From Quercus robur (Eukaryota > Streptophyta > Magnoliopsida > Fagales > Fagaceae), in contig NC_065542.1 of the NCBI RefSeq assembly GCF_932294415.1, positions 42,807,942 through 42,871,941 on the forward strand: a stretch of DNA of 64,000 bases, written 5' to 3'. Every line of letters begins with the position of its first letter. The stretch's first letter is position 1. Below the pieces are notes generated by a model. The model made no database searches, was not told the origin of the DNA, and saw nothing but the letters and a program-made list of their open reading frames with translations. The position numbers were made by a program, and so were the translations under genes. Shown here piece after piece: positions 24,512 to 34,341 of the stretch.

Positions 24512-25674
24512 TTACAAATCCATTTCCAATGTTTGTTTTGTCACTGGATCCTGAAATGCAAGCAACTTTAAATTTCACCATTTTGATGTAAAAATAAAAT
24601 GAGAATTCTGTTCAATGTAGAGAAATAAACAAGCAAGAAACTGAAACAAATTAACAAATTAGATTACAAGTAACCGCGCATCATTATAATATAGTGTAAG
24701 TACTTGTTTAAACCCAAAAAGAAATGTCAAAACACCAAAATCACTCAACTCTGTTAAACTTGGCCAAGGCCAAATTTCTGTTCAGTTAAGAGAATACTGT
24801 ATACCTTGGGTATGTAAGCATTCGTATAGTAAATGCAACCATCATCAACAATCCAACAAATTTTAATTATTTTACAATCCTAAAGCATTAATCAGTGATG
24901 CATGCAGCCATTAAAGGATTTAGATTTGCTAGATCTTGCTAACTACAACAGCAAGAGGTGGTGAATGTGATGAAGAGATAATTTGATAGCTGTGGAAATC
25001 ATTACCTGCGACACTTGTTTCGCAATAAAGAGGCCACGCAATGCCTTACTGTTTGCTAAAACTCTACATATTTCCATGCAGTTAGAAGAGTTAAGCCCAC
25101 GCACCATCAAGGTTGGCAATTACTAGCAATTGAATCCTCAATACTCCAAATTGACACTCACGTATTTTCTGGTAGTCAAGCCTTATTTTGATTTTGTTAA
25201 TATATTTCAAGTAATGAGTTTGTAGTATAATGATGATTCTATTTATTAAATGCCAGACTCCCTTCCTAGGTGAACTTGAAGCACACAGAATCAGAAAGCC
25301 CCTTCTTAAAATCACGATGAGAAATTGCATAAATAAGCACTAAAAACCAACCGCCCAACCCCCTTCTCATGGCCTGCACACCTACCCCCTCAGCCAAGAC
25401 AAGGAGCACACCAGCTTAAACTACAAAAATTGTCTCAAACTTAAATACAACCCAAAGCCGAACATAAATATACAAAACCAACATGATAAATAGTAGTTTG
25501 CTTGCTGAATTAGAGCCACCGAAGGGGCGTGAAAGCCACGTGCTATTCTGGGGCTTCCTTTTCAAGTGACCCGGCTTGTGAATAAGCATTACAGCAATGT
25601 AGGTCTTCCAACATCCTGTCCCAAATATAGTTATATTCTCCTCCAAAGCTTTCTGTCATAGCTCCAACTGGTAC
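24512..25674 (-). CDS. possible exons of an unrecognised spliced gene
   Basis: Three short stretches look exon-like on the minus strand. The first, from 25674 behind acceptor TTTTCTGAAG, reads VPVGAMTESFGGEYNYIWDR and on to a TAG at 25543; a donor-like GTAATG inside it could end the exon earlier. The second ends in FIAKQVSQ at donor CGCAG|GTAAT (exon end 25006), with open sequence from about 25116. The third, 24550-24512, follows acceptor GCATTTCAG and reads DPVTKQTLEMDL then TAA. The second and third join in phase 0. I do not recognise the protein, and no upstream exons were found. It may be a gene remnant or chance. Confidence 0.3.
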
Positions 25675-26810
25675 CTTCAGAAAACATATATAAAAGACAA
25701 CATAATCCACAATAAGCTCCTATTTTCTGGGTAACAAAAAAATGCATTTTATGTTAAGGAAAGAAATTGCCAGCAAAGCCAAACAGACTGGCCTGCTTGA
25801 ACCGTGCTTATGTGCTGTGAAAACAAAAAAAATAAGAAAGCATAAACCCCAGCATTTTGTCACTCGTCCAATTTCTATGAACAATGTAGGATAAGAAAAC
25901 AAAATATATGTGTTTCAAAGGAAGACCAGAAAGTGGAGAACTCAATAAATAAGTGTGGCATCACTATTTCAGCCCATAATAGACGCATTACAACTCCCGA
26001 AAAACATCAAAACGAATTAGAATTCAAAAGCTTTGTACGCTTTCTATGTTAATTTTCCTCTACTTTCCTTGCAGCCAGACAGAGAAATAGTCACATTCAA
26101 GAAACTAATACCAAAAAAAAAAAAAAAAAAAAAAGACAATATTTTTGGGTAACAAAAGGAAAACACACATGAGAAAATAAGTAGATAGATGAAAAAAAAA
26201 TACTTTCTGGTAATCTTTCTGGGATCTTTTACAATCTTTTGAGTTGCTGAACCCGATTCCTCTCAATCATCATTAGCATCAACCTCAAATACCAAAAGAC
26301 AGTTTAGTGGGTGGTGGTAGTGGCACCAACACCCATGCTACTGGCAGTAGGACAATGTCTCTGCCGTCCGGCATTACATGGCCTCTTTATCTGATATTGG
26401 TTTCTGAATGACGAATTAAATGATGAGAAGTTTCTAATTAATTCCGAATTGTCAAGAATAGTATCTGTATGCTGAGTACATTAGAAGTTTGTGCTGAGTA
26501 CCTCAATGATTCTGATCAGCAATACCACAATCAAAGATATTCAATTGACAGAAGATAATCCATCGAAATTCAAAAACGAAAAAGAGAAATTTCCACAGCA
26601 TTCTAATCAACCAAACTGGAAAAAATCAATAAAATTCATTATAGCCTCAGAGATCATCAACAATACAACTGAAACAATGATTGGCTCCATTTTCAGATTT
26701 CCAAATGTAGTGAAAGAAAAAAAGGGCCCAAACTTTCTTCTTTCCATTTGATTTTACAACATCATTTAAGTGGGATGCATCTATTGTATTCTCCTTTGGA
26801 ATTGTAGTAA

Positions 26811-26993
26811 GGAAAATGCTAACGAATGCCCTTAGGGTACTAGTTAAGAATTCAGTTAAAAAAAGTTTTTATAAGAAAAAAAAAAAATAATTAATGTTTT
26901 GACAGCTTTTTTTATTTCCCATAAAAATGATGTTAAAATTTTCTTAAAATGAATTGTTAATGAGTACATTAAGGACACTCGTTAACATGACCT
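26811..26993. mobile_element. 183-bp Mutator-like MITE, copy 2
   Basis: The ends are ggaaaatgctaacgaatgccc on the left and, reverse-complemented, aggtcatgttaacgagtgtcc on the right. The 9-bp flanks ttgtagtaa (26802-26810) and ttatagtaa (26994-27002) differ at one base. It is the partner of 18709-18890. Confidence 0.68.
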
Positions 26994-27109
26994 TTATAGT
27001 AAATACTCTAAGTGTATGTTTGGATCCAACTTAAATTTGGCTGCATTTTCTTCTCTGCATTTTCTCCTTTTTTTTTTTTTTTTTTTAGCCGCTTATGTTG
27101 ACTTTTCTC

Positions 27110-27141
27110 CCATGAACAGTACACGGATGTACTGTTCATGG
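27110..27141. repeat. perfect 13-bp inverted repeat with 6-base loop
   Basis: The arms are ccatgaacagtac and gtactgttcatgg around acggat. It lies in the middle of a MITE-like stretch (about 27006-27285), so it is probably the element's central palindrome. No regulatory role can be shown. Confidence 0.7.
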
Positions 27142-27509
27142 ACCCACAAACTTCACTTTTCATCAATTTTTTCATTAAAAATGGGTCCCACAGTACTATT
27201 TATACATTTAAAAATTATTTTGCTACAGTGTTTTCAGTTTTCAGTTTCAGCAAAATAAGTTCTATCCAAACAGACCCTAAATAGAGAAACAAAAGTGCTG
27301 ATTTTACCCTCCTAACATAATTGAACAAAAATGATGAGCACACAATCAGTTGCACATATCTAGCCTGCTACAACGTGACAATTTCCCCTCGCCAACAAAG
27401 TCCAATAACTTCATCGTATCCAGTTTGGGGCAACCATATCACAAATTATGAAAAAAAAAATAAAAAATGCAAGCATATGCCAACGAATTTAAGGAGAAAA
27501 AAAAAATTC

Positions 27510-27960
27510 AAAAAAAATAAAGAACTTAAAAAGAAAAAAAGAAATATACAGCTACAAACAAGATCAGAGAGAAAGAAAGAGGTGACTTGCACCAAGTAAA
27601 GAAAACAAGATTTACTCATCAAAGCTACTACTTTCGCTGGAATTCCTCTTCCACTTCCACCTCAGAGTTACAAGACTCCGAATTTGGAAAGAAAAAGATT
27701 TAAAAAAAAAAAAAAAAAACTTAAAGAGAAAAAAGAAATATACAACCATGAAAAATTTCCATGAGAGAGAGGGTAACTTACACAAAAATGACCAAAAAAA
27801 AAAAACAGGTTTATCAGCCTTGCAGATTCATCACAGCTACCACTTTCACTGGAATTTCCTATTCCACTTCCTCCTCCTCCACCTCAGAATCAGGGTTACC
27901 TTGACCTGGTGTACATAAATTCCCAAGCCAGTTTCCCAAACACAGCACAAGACTCTGAAT
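27510..27960. repeat. imperfect tandem duplication of about 200 bp
   Basis: Two units each contain 'aacttaaa.agaaaaa', then 'agaaatataca', a GA-rich stretch, and an end with 'actttc.ctggaatt.cct.ttccacttcc' and 'caagactc.gaatt'. It lies just beyond the TNL-B stop codon on that gene's strand and would fall in its 3' UTR or flank. Confidence 0.5.
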
Positions 27961-27978
27961 TAGATTAGGGAGTTGTAT

Positions 27979-29688
27979 CTACTTTGGGTGTGGTGCGTCT
28001 ATGTCTATGTCATTAGAGGCCGTAGCTTCTCCGCTAGTTCCAGCCCCATCCCCATTATAAGGTGTGATGCTGCAGCTGCTAGGCCAAGCCTTAGTATGCT
28101 TGAGATCTTTGATGTCTTGTTCAAGTACCAAGTTGGCTCCGCATTTTGTAACCTCGAAGCCTGGACTTTTGGTTTCAAATTTAACCTCAATATGGATGAA
28201 TCCATTAGCATCGAATTGATTCGATTCTTCTATCCAGTTCCCGAATAAGGATCTAGAGGTAAAACAACGCAGCGAAAGCTGATATGATTCAATCTTACCA
28301 AATTCTTCAGATATTGAAATGCCCGTTATGAAAATTCTACATCCGTTGGCGTATATGGAACAACTAAGCTCATGCGGAAGTTGGTCAAATGGATGATGCT
28401 GGCGGACTACAAAAATATAACACACAACGATTCCCACCAATTTGTTACATAATATATCTAAAGAAGGCACTTGCAGATTCACTGATGTCCCCACATTTTT
28501 GTGGCTAAGCCATTTCGGAATTTTGCTTCCAGGAATCACAATAAAGTAATCCGGAGTGTAAGGTTGAATTTATTCAACCATCTAATTGGCTTTATTCCGT
28601 GCCAAATTTGCTTGTAATTCAGCATTTAGTAACCCTGTATTTAGGTGGGTTTGTTGTAAGGGTAGTGAGTGAGATAGAGTGAAGATTGCTCAAGAGTGTG
28701 CAAGAAAACAGAGACTCGCGGCTGGGACTCGCGGGTGACTCGCGGCTGCAAGCCGCCAGAAGCAGCACACGTGCCAAGCATGCTGGAAGATGAACAGTCA
28801 TGCTAGCTGGAGCATTACAGGACAAAACAGGACAACTGGCCATACGGTTAACTCGCGACTGGATCTCGCGACTTAGTCAAGCAGCGAGGTCAAGCCGCGA
28901 GCTACCCCAGTTTTGTAAAACCTGACGTTTCACATTCCCCTCCCACTCCAGTATAAATACCCCTTTTACCCACGATTGAAAGAGAGCTTCCAGAGAGAAT
29001 TTTGAGAGAGAAACCCTAAAGAAAAACAAGATTGTTTCACCCACAATCTATACCTTAGAGTCTCTTCAAATTCCTCTACTCTCTTCCTCTCCATTGTCAA
29101 ATCCTTGAGAGGCATTATACCAAACCTGGTTCTCACCATCATCATCACTGTGAGACAGTTGTTTGGATTTATGGGAAGCAGTTAGGAAGGAATCAATCTT
29201 CATTGGTTGATGCTACGGTCTAGTAGCGGAATCCGGGAAGCTAGAAAAGAAAAAGGTTCGGCGCAACCTCGTTGGAGCAAGAAGCTTGGAGGGCTTAGGT
29301 GCACTGGGTAGATTAGGCTTGGAGGGTCTATTGCTGTCCTTGTATCCCAACTGTATTTTCTAGTGGATTGTTTACCGCTTGGAGGGCGGCGGAGAGGTTT
29401 TTCGCCGAGGACTTCGGTTTCCTCTTCGATAACACATCGCGTGTTGTCTTTGTGTTTGCATCTTCCTTCCTCTCTATCTTTGCCTTTTTATTATCTGCTG
29501 TGGTTTTATTTTGTTATGGCTTAGATAGTCTTTAACCAATTTCGTATTATAGCATGTGTTAAGTTTCCGCACACTAGTTGTTTGACATATTGCTTGTATT
29601 GGTTAAGTTGTAATTTGGGGGTCTAAACGTTTAAAGGTGTTTTGTACACGTTTTTGAACTTTCACGGAGAATATCGCTCACGGGGTCT
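27979..29688 (-). pseudogene. TNL-B: C-terminal post-LRR (C-JID) exon split by a solo LTR
   Basis: The exon starts at 29688 behind acceptor CGTTTTCAG with PRERYSPDYFIVIPGSKIPKW, the typical start of the post-LRR C-JID domain of TNLs, and ends at the TGA/TAG region at 27979 (SNDIDIDAPHPK). After only 24 bases it is interrupted by a solo LTR (28557-29664). The 5-bp TSD cggag lies inside the Ser-Pro codons. On the far side the frame resumes exactly (PDYFIVIPGSKIP). The downstream part (28539-27979) is fully open, so the LTR is the only visible lesion in this exon and may be fairly recent. Confidence 0.88.
28557..29664 (+). mobile_element. solo LTR (1108 bp), copy 2, inside the TNL-B C-JID exon
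   Basis: It begins TGTAAGGTTGAATTTATTC and ends TTTTTGAACTTTCA, flanked by a perfect 5-bp TSD, cggag, at 28552-28556 and 29665-29669. TG...CA ends and a 5-bp TSD are diagnostic for an LTR retrotransposon, and no internal region is present. It aligns with 19403-20494. Internal ctcgcg-rich repeats (28715-28895) are a family mark. Its transcriptional direction is opposite to the host gene. Confidence 0.92.
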
Positions 29689-29780
29689 CTGAAAACGAAA
29701 AATCATAATGCTTAGAACTGCACATGCAACACACAAATACATAGAGACAGACAGACGGAAAGAGAGATAGACAGAGTAAC

Positions 29781-30858
29781 CTGGCCGTTAATTAAATACC
29801 GTCTTAGCATTGCAACCACCACGTCACCATAGTCCTGATTCTCAATCAATTTGATGCAATTGACAAGATTAAATGCCGGCACAAATTCGTCATATGGTGT
29901 TATTAATAATGCTTCTAGTGAGGTACAACTTCTTGCAGCAATATAATCCAGATTTAACGGAAGCTTTGGCAATGATCAAAGATCGTGCAAAAACTCAACC
30001 AAAGACTTTTCAGATTAGATAGTTGAATCATACTTTCAGAAGGCAAGCAAAATTATTTCCTCCTAGATTTAAACATGATAAGGACGACAAACAGCCAATA
30101 TCATCTGGGATTGACTGAAGATTGCAAAAACTTAGATCCAGTTGGGTCAAAGAGCATAAACCAGATAAAGAATTCTCTAACATTACCATGGGATATGGAG
30201 TTCTTCTTTGTTTAAAGCTGATGAGCTTATTCGATGATTTAGGTGATAACCCTTCACATCTATGAAGAGATAGTACTTTGAGATTTTTTAAGAGATTGAT
30301 AGATGTAGGTAGCACTTTAAGAGCAGTTCCACTCATGTCTAGTTCCACCAAGCCTTCGAGATCTCCCAAATTTTCTGGCAATTCATCAATTTTTGAGCAG
30401 CCAGATAAAGTGAGAATTTTTAGAGACATCGAACTGCAATAGGCATTCGGAAGACTTGAAAGATTTTTGCAATCTCTTAGATCCAATTCAATAAAGCTAG
30501 TTACATGTTCCACCAATAATGGTAGATATTTTATAGGAGTCTCATTTAAAGAAAGTTTTGACAAACGTGACATATTTCTCACAATCTCCGGAAACTTCTC
30601 CAATCTTGCACAACCACCAAGATCAAATATTTCAAGAGCTTCCAAGCTGATCTTGTTAGTAAAGCTTTTGAGGGATTTGCAACCATTTAGATCCAATCGA
30701 ATAAGATGTTTGAGATTTCCAATAGATGTATGAATCTTAGATAGTCTTGTACAACCGCGAAGAATCAACTCCTTCAAATTTAGGGCCCTACTAAAGTTCG
30801 GGGTCTCAATCAAGTTTTGAGAGTAACTTAGGTCAATAAGTTTTAACTCATTTAAAAT
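29781..30858 (-). pseudogene. TNL-B: LRR exon with two frameshifts
   Basis: The exon starts at 30858 after acceptor TTGTAACAG (ILNELKLIDLSYSQNL) and ends at donor GGCCAG|GTTACT. It encodes about ten leucine-rich repeats of the TNL type (LKELILRGCTRLSKIHTSIG, LKILTLSGCSKIDELPENLG, LTQLDLSFCNLQ). Such repeats normally decide pathogen recognition. The frame is open from 30858 to about 30036, then shifts at CLLKV. It is readable in a second frame (SMIQLSNLKSLWLSFC) and shifts again near 29970 to LPKLPLNLDYIAARSC, which runs to the donor. The intron to the next exon is only 92 bp (29689-29780). Confidence 0.85.
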
Positions 30859-30944
30859 CTGTTACAAAGCAATAAATAAATAGATAAAGTCAAGCCTAAT
30901 TGAAATTGAATAAATTACACATTTAGTATAAGTGGAAATCTTAC

Positions 30945-31220
30945 CATAATTCCTTTCCAAAGTCGTATAATGCCACTGAAACACATTCTCAATTCAACAA
31001 GTTTGTTTGGTTGGAAATTGGTTGGCAAGAATTTTAAATGATATCCATGCCACTCTAAAAATCGTAACTCATTCGAAAGATAACTGAGGCCTTGTGAAAG
31101 TCGCACATTACCAATTTTTAGCAATCTTAGTTTTTTCATATTTGAGAAGGCTTCTGCACTGTAGGTTTCTACTTTTTGAGTAGGTGCAATTAGCATTATG
31201 CTTTCAACTTCCTCAATCCC
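30945..31220 (-). pseudogene. TNL-B: short NB-LRR linker / first LRR exon
   Basis: The exon starts at 31220 behind TTATTAG (GIEEVESIMLIAPTQKVE) and ends at 30945 with LWKGIM before donor GTAAGATTTC. It holds AFSNMKKLRLLKI and LPTNFQPNKLVELRMCFSGI, the usual content of the third exon of TNL genes, where the first LRRs begin. The exon itself is undamaged; it is listed as pseudogene because the locus is broken elsewhere. Confidence 0.85.
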
Positions 31221-31323
31221 CTAATAACCAACAACAATGAAATTAGAATAATTGGCAAATCATTAAAGTGTTTGTAATAATAAATTTATTTCTTCAAGTT
31301 TAGATCTAGGATAGTCAACTTAC

Positions 31324-32401
31324 AGTATTATTCTTCAATACATGGAGGGCATCCTCATAAGACCATAACCTACTTCGTCTACCAGGCTCTTTAGGATATT
31401 TACGGCGAATAATTTCTTGACACATTTCTTGTAGCAAATCATGCATCCACAATGTTCCATGGTCACTAATGGTTATGAGAGATTTTTCCATAAGAACACC
31501 AAAATTGTAGTTTGGATTATCTCCTATGCAATCTTTGTTCTCTCCTTTGAAAAAACATGCAATATCTAAAAACAATTCTTTCTGTGTATATGTTAGCCCA
31601 TCAAAACTAATTTGAAGTATATCTAAAAAAATTTTATTAGGTTCTTCTTTTAGTTTATTTAGGGCACTTTTCCATTCTTCTATTCTTTTAGCAAACAACA
31701 AAGAACCTAAAACTTTAAGAGCTAAATGAAGGTCTTGAGCATAATTCACAAAACCCTTAGAAAAATCCACATAATTTTCTTCAGGATAAGGTTTATTGAA
31801 AGCTCTCCAACTAAAAAGCTGCAAAGCATCATCATTATTCAACCCCTTAGCTCTATATACATCATTCACACCACATCTTTTCAATAAATGGCTATCTCTG
31901 CTTGTTACAATGATTCTACTCCCTGGACCAAACCAATCATGCTTCCCTGCTAATGCTCCTAATTGTTCATCTTCATCCACATCATCCAGAACAATAAAAA
32001 CCTTTTTATTACTTAGTGTATTCCTCAGAAGATTGATTCCTTCAAGAATATTCCATACATTTATTTCATTTTCCATGAGGATCTTGGAAAGAAGCTGTTG
32101 TTGTAAAGAAACTAGACCTCGAGTTTTAGTTTCTTCTCTAATATTAGCAATAAAGCTAGTTGCTTCATAGTGATTAGAAATTCTTTTATAAATTTCATGC
32201 ACAAGAGTTGTTTTGCCCACTCCACCCATCCCACAAATCCCAACAAAACAAACACCACCCAACCCTTCAGTCAAGTATGAATCCAACATTTCCTCCACAC
32301 AAGAGTTTATTCCAACAAGGTCCTCATAAACACTTGAAAATTTACAATTCAACTCACAAAATATCCTTTCAATGATTTCTTCGATAACTATTGATTCAGG
32401 C
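31324..32401 (-). pseudogene. TNL-B: NB-ARC exon (open, but GLPLA motif altered)
   Basis: The exon runs from acceptor TTTGCAG (32401) to donor ACT|GTAAGT. It is fully open and carries GMGGVGKTT, FIANIREET, VFIVLDDVDE, GSRIIVTSRD, FLDIACFFKGE and LWMHDLLQEM (MHD motif). The GLPLA motif reads DLHLALKVL: Gly to Asp and Pro to His. In TNL-A the same place reads GLPLALKVL. GLPLA is among the most conserved NB-ARC motifs, so nucleotide-dependent switching is probably impaired. The open frame suggests that decay of this exon is recent. Confidence 0.88.
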
Positions 32402-32417
32402 CTGCAAACAAAATAGT

Positions 32418-32452
<35 letters not shown>

Positions 32453-32672
32453 AGGCAGAGCTAGCCACACATTTAGTGGGGGGGAAAAGCATTCAGCTTA
32501 AGCATAATCTTAGCTTCGTTCAGTAAGAAAACACGAATTTTAAAAGTGGATAATATGGCACTGTAACTGAGATTTGATTTTTTTTGTCACTTCATATGGT
32601 CTATAATTGAGAGCCATGTGTTTCTTTATGACTATAAGAGTTTAATGAGTTGAGAGTGCCAGATTATGTTAA

Positions 32673-33261
32673 CTAGTAAGTTGTCCGTGCAATGCACATA
32701 TAATATTGTAATGTTTTATGTAAAATAGTTTTGGAGAATGTTGTACGTATGTTATAGCATAATTGTTATAAAACTTTGTTAGTAATGAGTTTATCGTAAG
32801 AAGTAAAAATAAATAAATAAATAAATAAAGCCATAGGGGTTTCGGTAGCTTAATGGTTGTGGGAGGCCAACATGACAATGGTTGCAGCCTATTAGATGCT
32901 TCTTTTTCCTTCTCTTACAAATGTTTTATTAGTTTCAGATAATTTATTTTGGAAATAGTGAAACAATGCATTTCATTTAACAATCCAGAATATTTTTGTG
33001 TCTCTCTATCTCTCCCTAAGGCCATATCTAGTTAGTCATAATAGTCCTTAATTTTTTTTCTTTAGTTTTGAATACAAAAATGTGGGTATGCTAAAAGACA
33101 TGAAGAAGAGATGTAATTAATGAGATAATAGTAAAAATAAGTTAATGTGATCTTTTGGATAACAGTAAGAAAAATTTAATGAGAAGAGGTATAAAAAATG
33201 CTAAATACAAAATTAGAGCGCTACATAGCAGAACTTCATGCATTCCCGCATAAAGTCTTTG

Positions 33262-33306
<45 letters not shown>

Positions 33307-33307
33307 A
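32673..33307 (-). mobile_element. non-autonomous Helitron (635 bp) in TNL-B intron 1
   Basis: On the minus strand the element begins TC (33307) and ends CTAG (32673), with a short hairpin GTGCATTGCAC (32687-32697) ten bases before the CTAG. It sits between A and T in the target (ttaa|ttcc) and makes no duplication. The homologous intron of TNL-A reads attatattaattcctc without it (about 1182-1197), a clean empty site. These are the hallmarks of Helitrons. It has no coding capacity; an (AT)n microsatellite lies next to its 5' end. Confidence 0.8.
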
Positions 33308-33844
33308 TTCCTTTACCGTACCTTTCTTGTGTTGCTTTTTTCCCAATTTTATTTCATAAAAATAAACCGCATAATTCTACTTTTTGCCTAACCATTTACC
33401 CTGGACATTTTTACCTGCTTATCAAGTCAATTATGCAGGAATTGTAAACTATAAAAGGGAGGCAAGCATTCAAATGAAGACATTACGGGTAGATTGTAAA
33501 ATCCAAAGCTATGTAAAATCCTCAAGTCACTTGTAGAATGTGGATTGCCAAGTTTATGCTTAGACCTAGCAAACACGTCATGTTGGGTTAGGTTCAAGGT
33601 GAGTCAATCGGGTTAAGGTTAAAAATCGATCATGCTAATCAAGTTATAAATTGGGTCAACTGGTTATAGGTCAATCCGTATCTTTTCACATGCAAAAAAT
33701 AAATAAATGAACAAAAAAATATGGAATGTCAAAAATAACAAATAATCAAATACAAAAGTTAAATAATACATAGATTTTTAAGTTTACATAATTCAAAGTT
33801 CACTAATGACATCATCACTATAAAAGTTTAGGTTCTTTATTGTT

Positions 33845-34017
33845 TTTTATTTTTATTTTTTTGATACAAGATAAAATTTCTACTTTAGCCTAATCTAAGT
33901 GTATATGTGTGTGAAACTCCTCTTGGAGACTCGAATCCCTGCCCTTGCCCCCCACACCCCACAAACACTTATACTTGTGGAGTGACCATCGCACCAAGGA
34001 TATATGGTGGTAAGTTT
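33845..34017 (-). mobile_element. tRNA-derived SINE in TNL-B intron 1
   Basis: About 173 bp with an RNA polymerase III-like box A region (tgcgatggtcactccac) and box B (gggattcgagtctcc) on the minus strand, ending in an A-rich tail (atcaaaaaaataaaaataaa). A TSD, tttattgtt, is found at 33836-33844 and 34018-34026. TNL-A shows the empty site near 1718-1732 (ttcttagctattaagtgccc). Confidence 0.75.
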
Positions 34018-34341
34018 TTTATTGTTAAGTGCCCAAAACAACTTAGTTTTGCTTTTTTTAAAAAAAAAAAAATTATTTCATTAAAAAAGTCCATAAAATT
34101 AAACGAAGTATTTTTAGATTTTTTTTAAAAAGAAATAGAACCAAACAATAAGTGTCCATTACTCTAGTGGCATTCTCAGTGATAGTGGTGCATTTATTCA
34201 ACTCTTGTTCTATCAATTTTGTCCCACTTGGAAACAGTGAAAGAGATATAGGTTCACTACTTGTTGCAGATGAGACTAATGATGGCAACGATGTTCTGAG
34301 TTTTATTGCTAAAAATTTAAGGTTAGATGAATGCCTTGAGA

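Larger units (their letters stand above)
25675..27978. other. intergenic and 3' flank of TNL-B
   Basis: Mostly AT-rich DNA with poly-A runs, a MITE (26811-26993), a second MITE-like stretch at about 27006-27285 whose ends are loosely inverted (tttggatccaactt and aagttctatccaaa) and a tandem duplication near 27500-27960. No convincing gene is seen. Confidence 0.45.
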
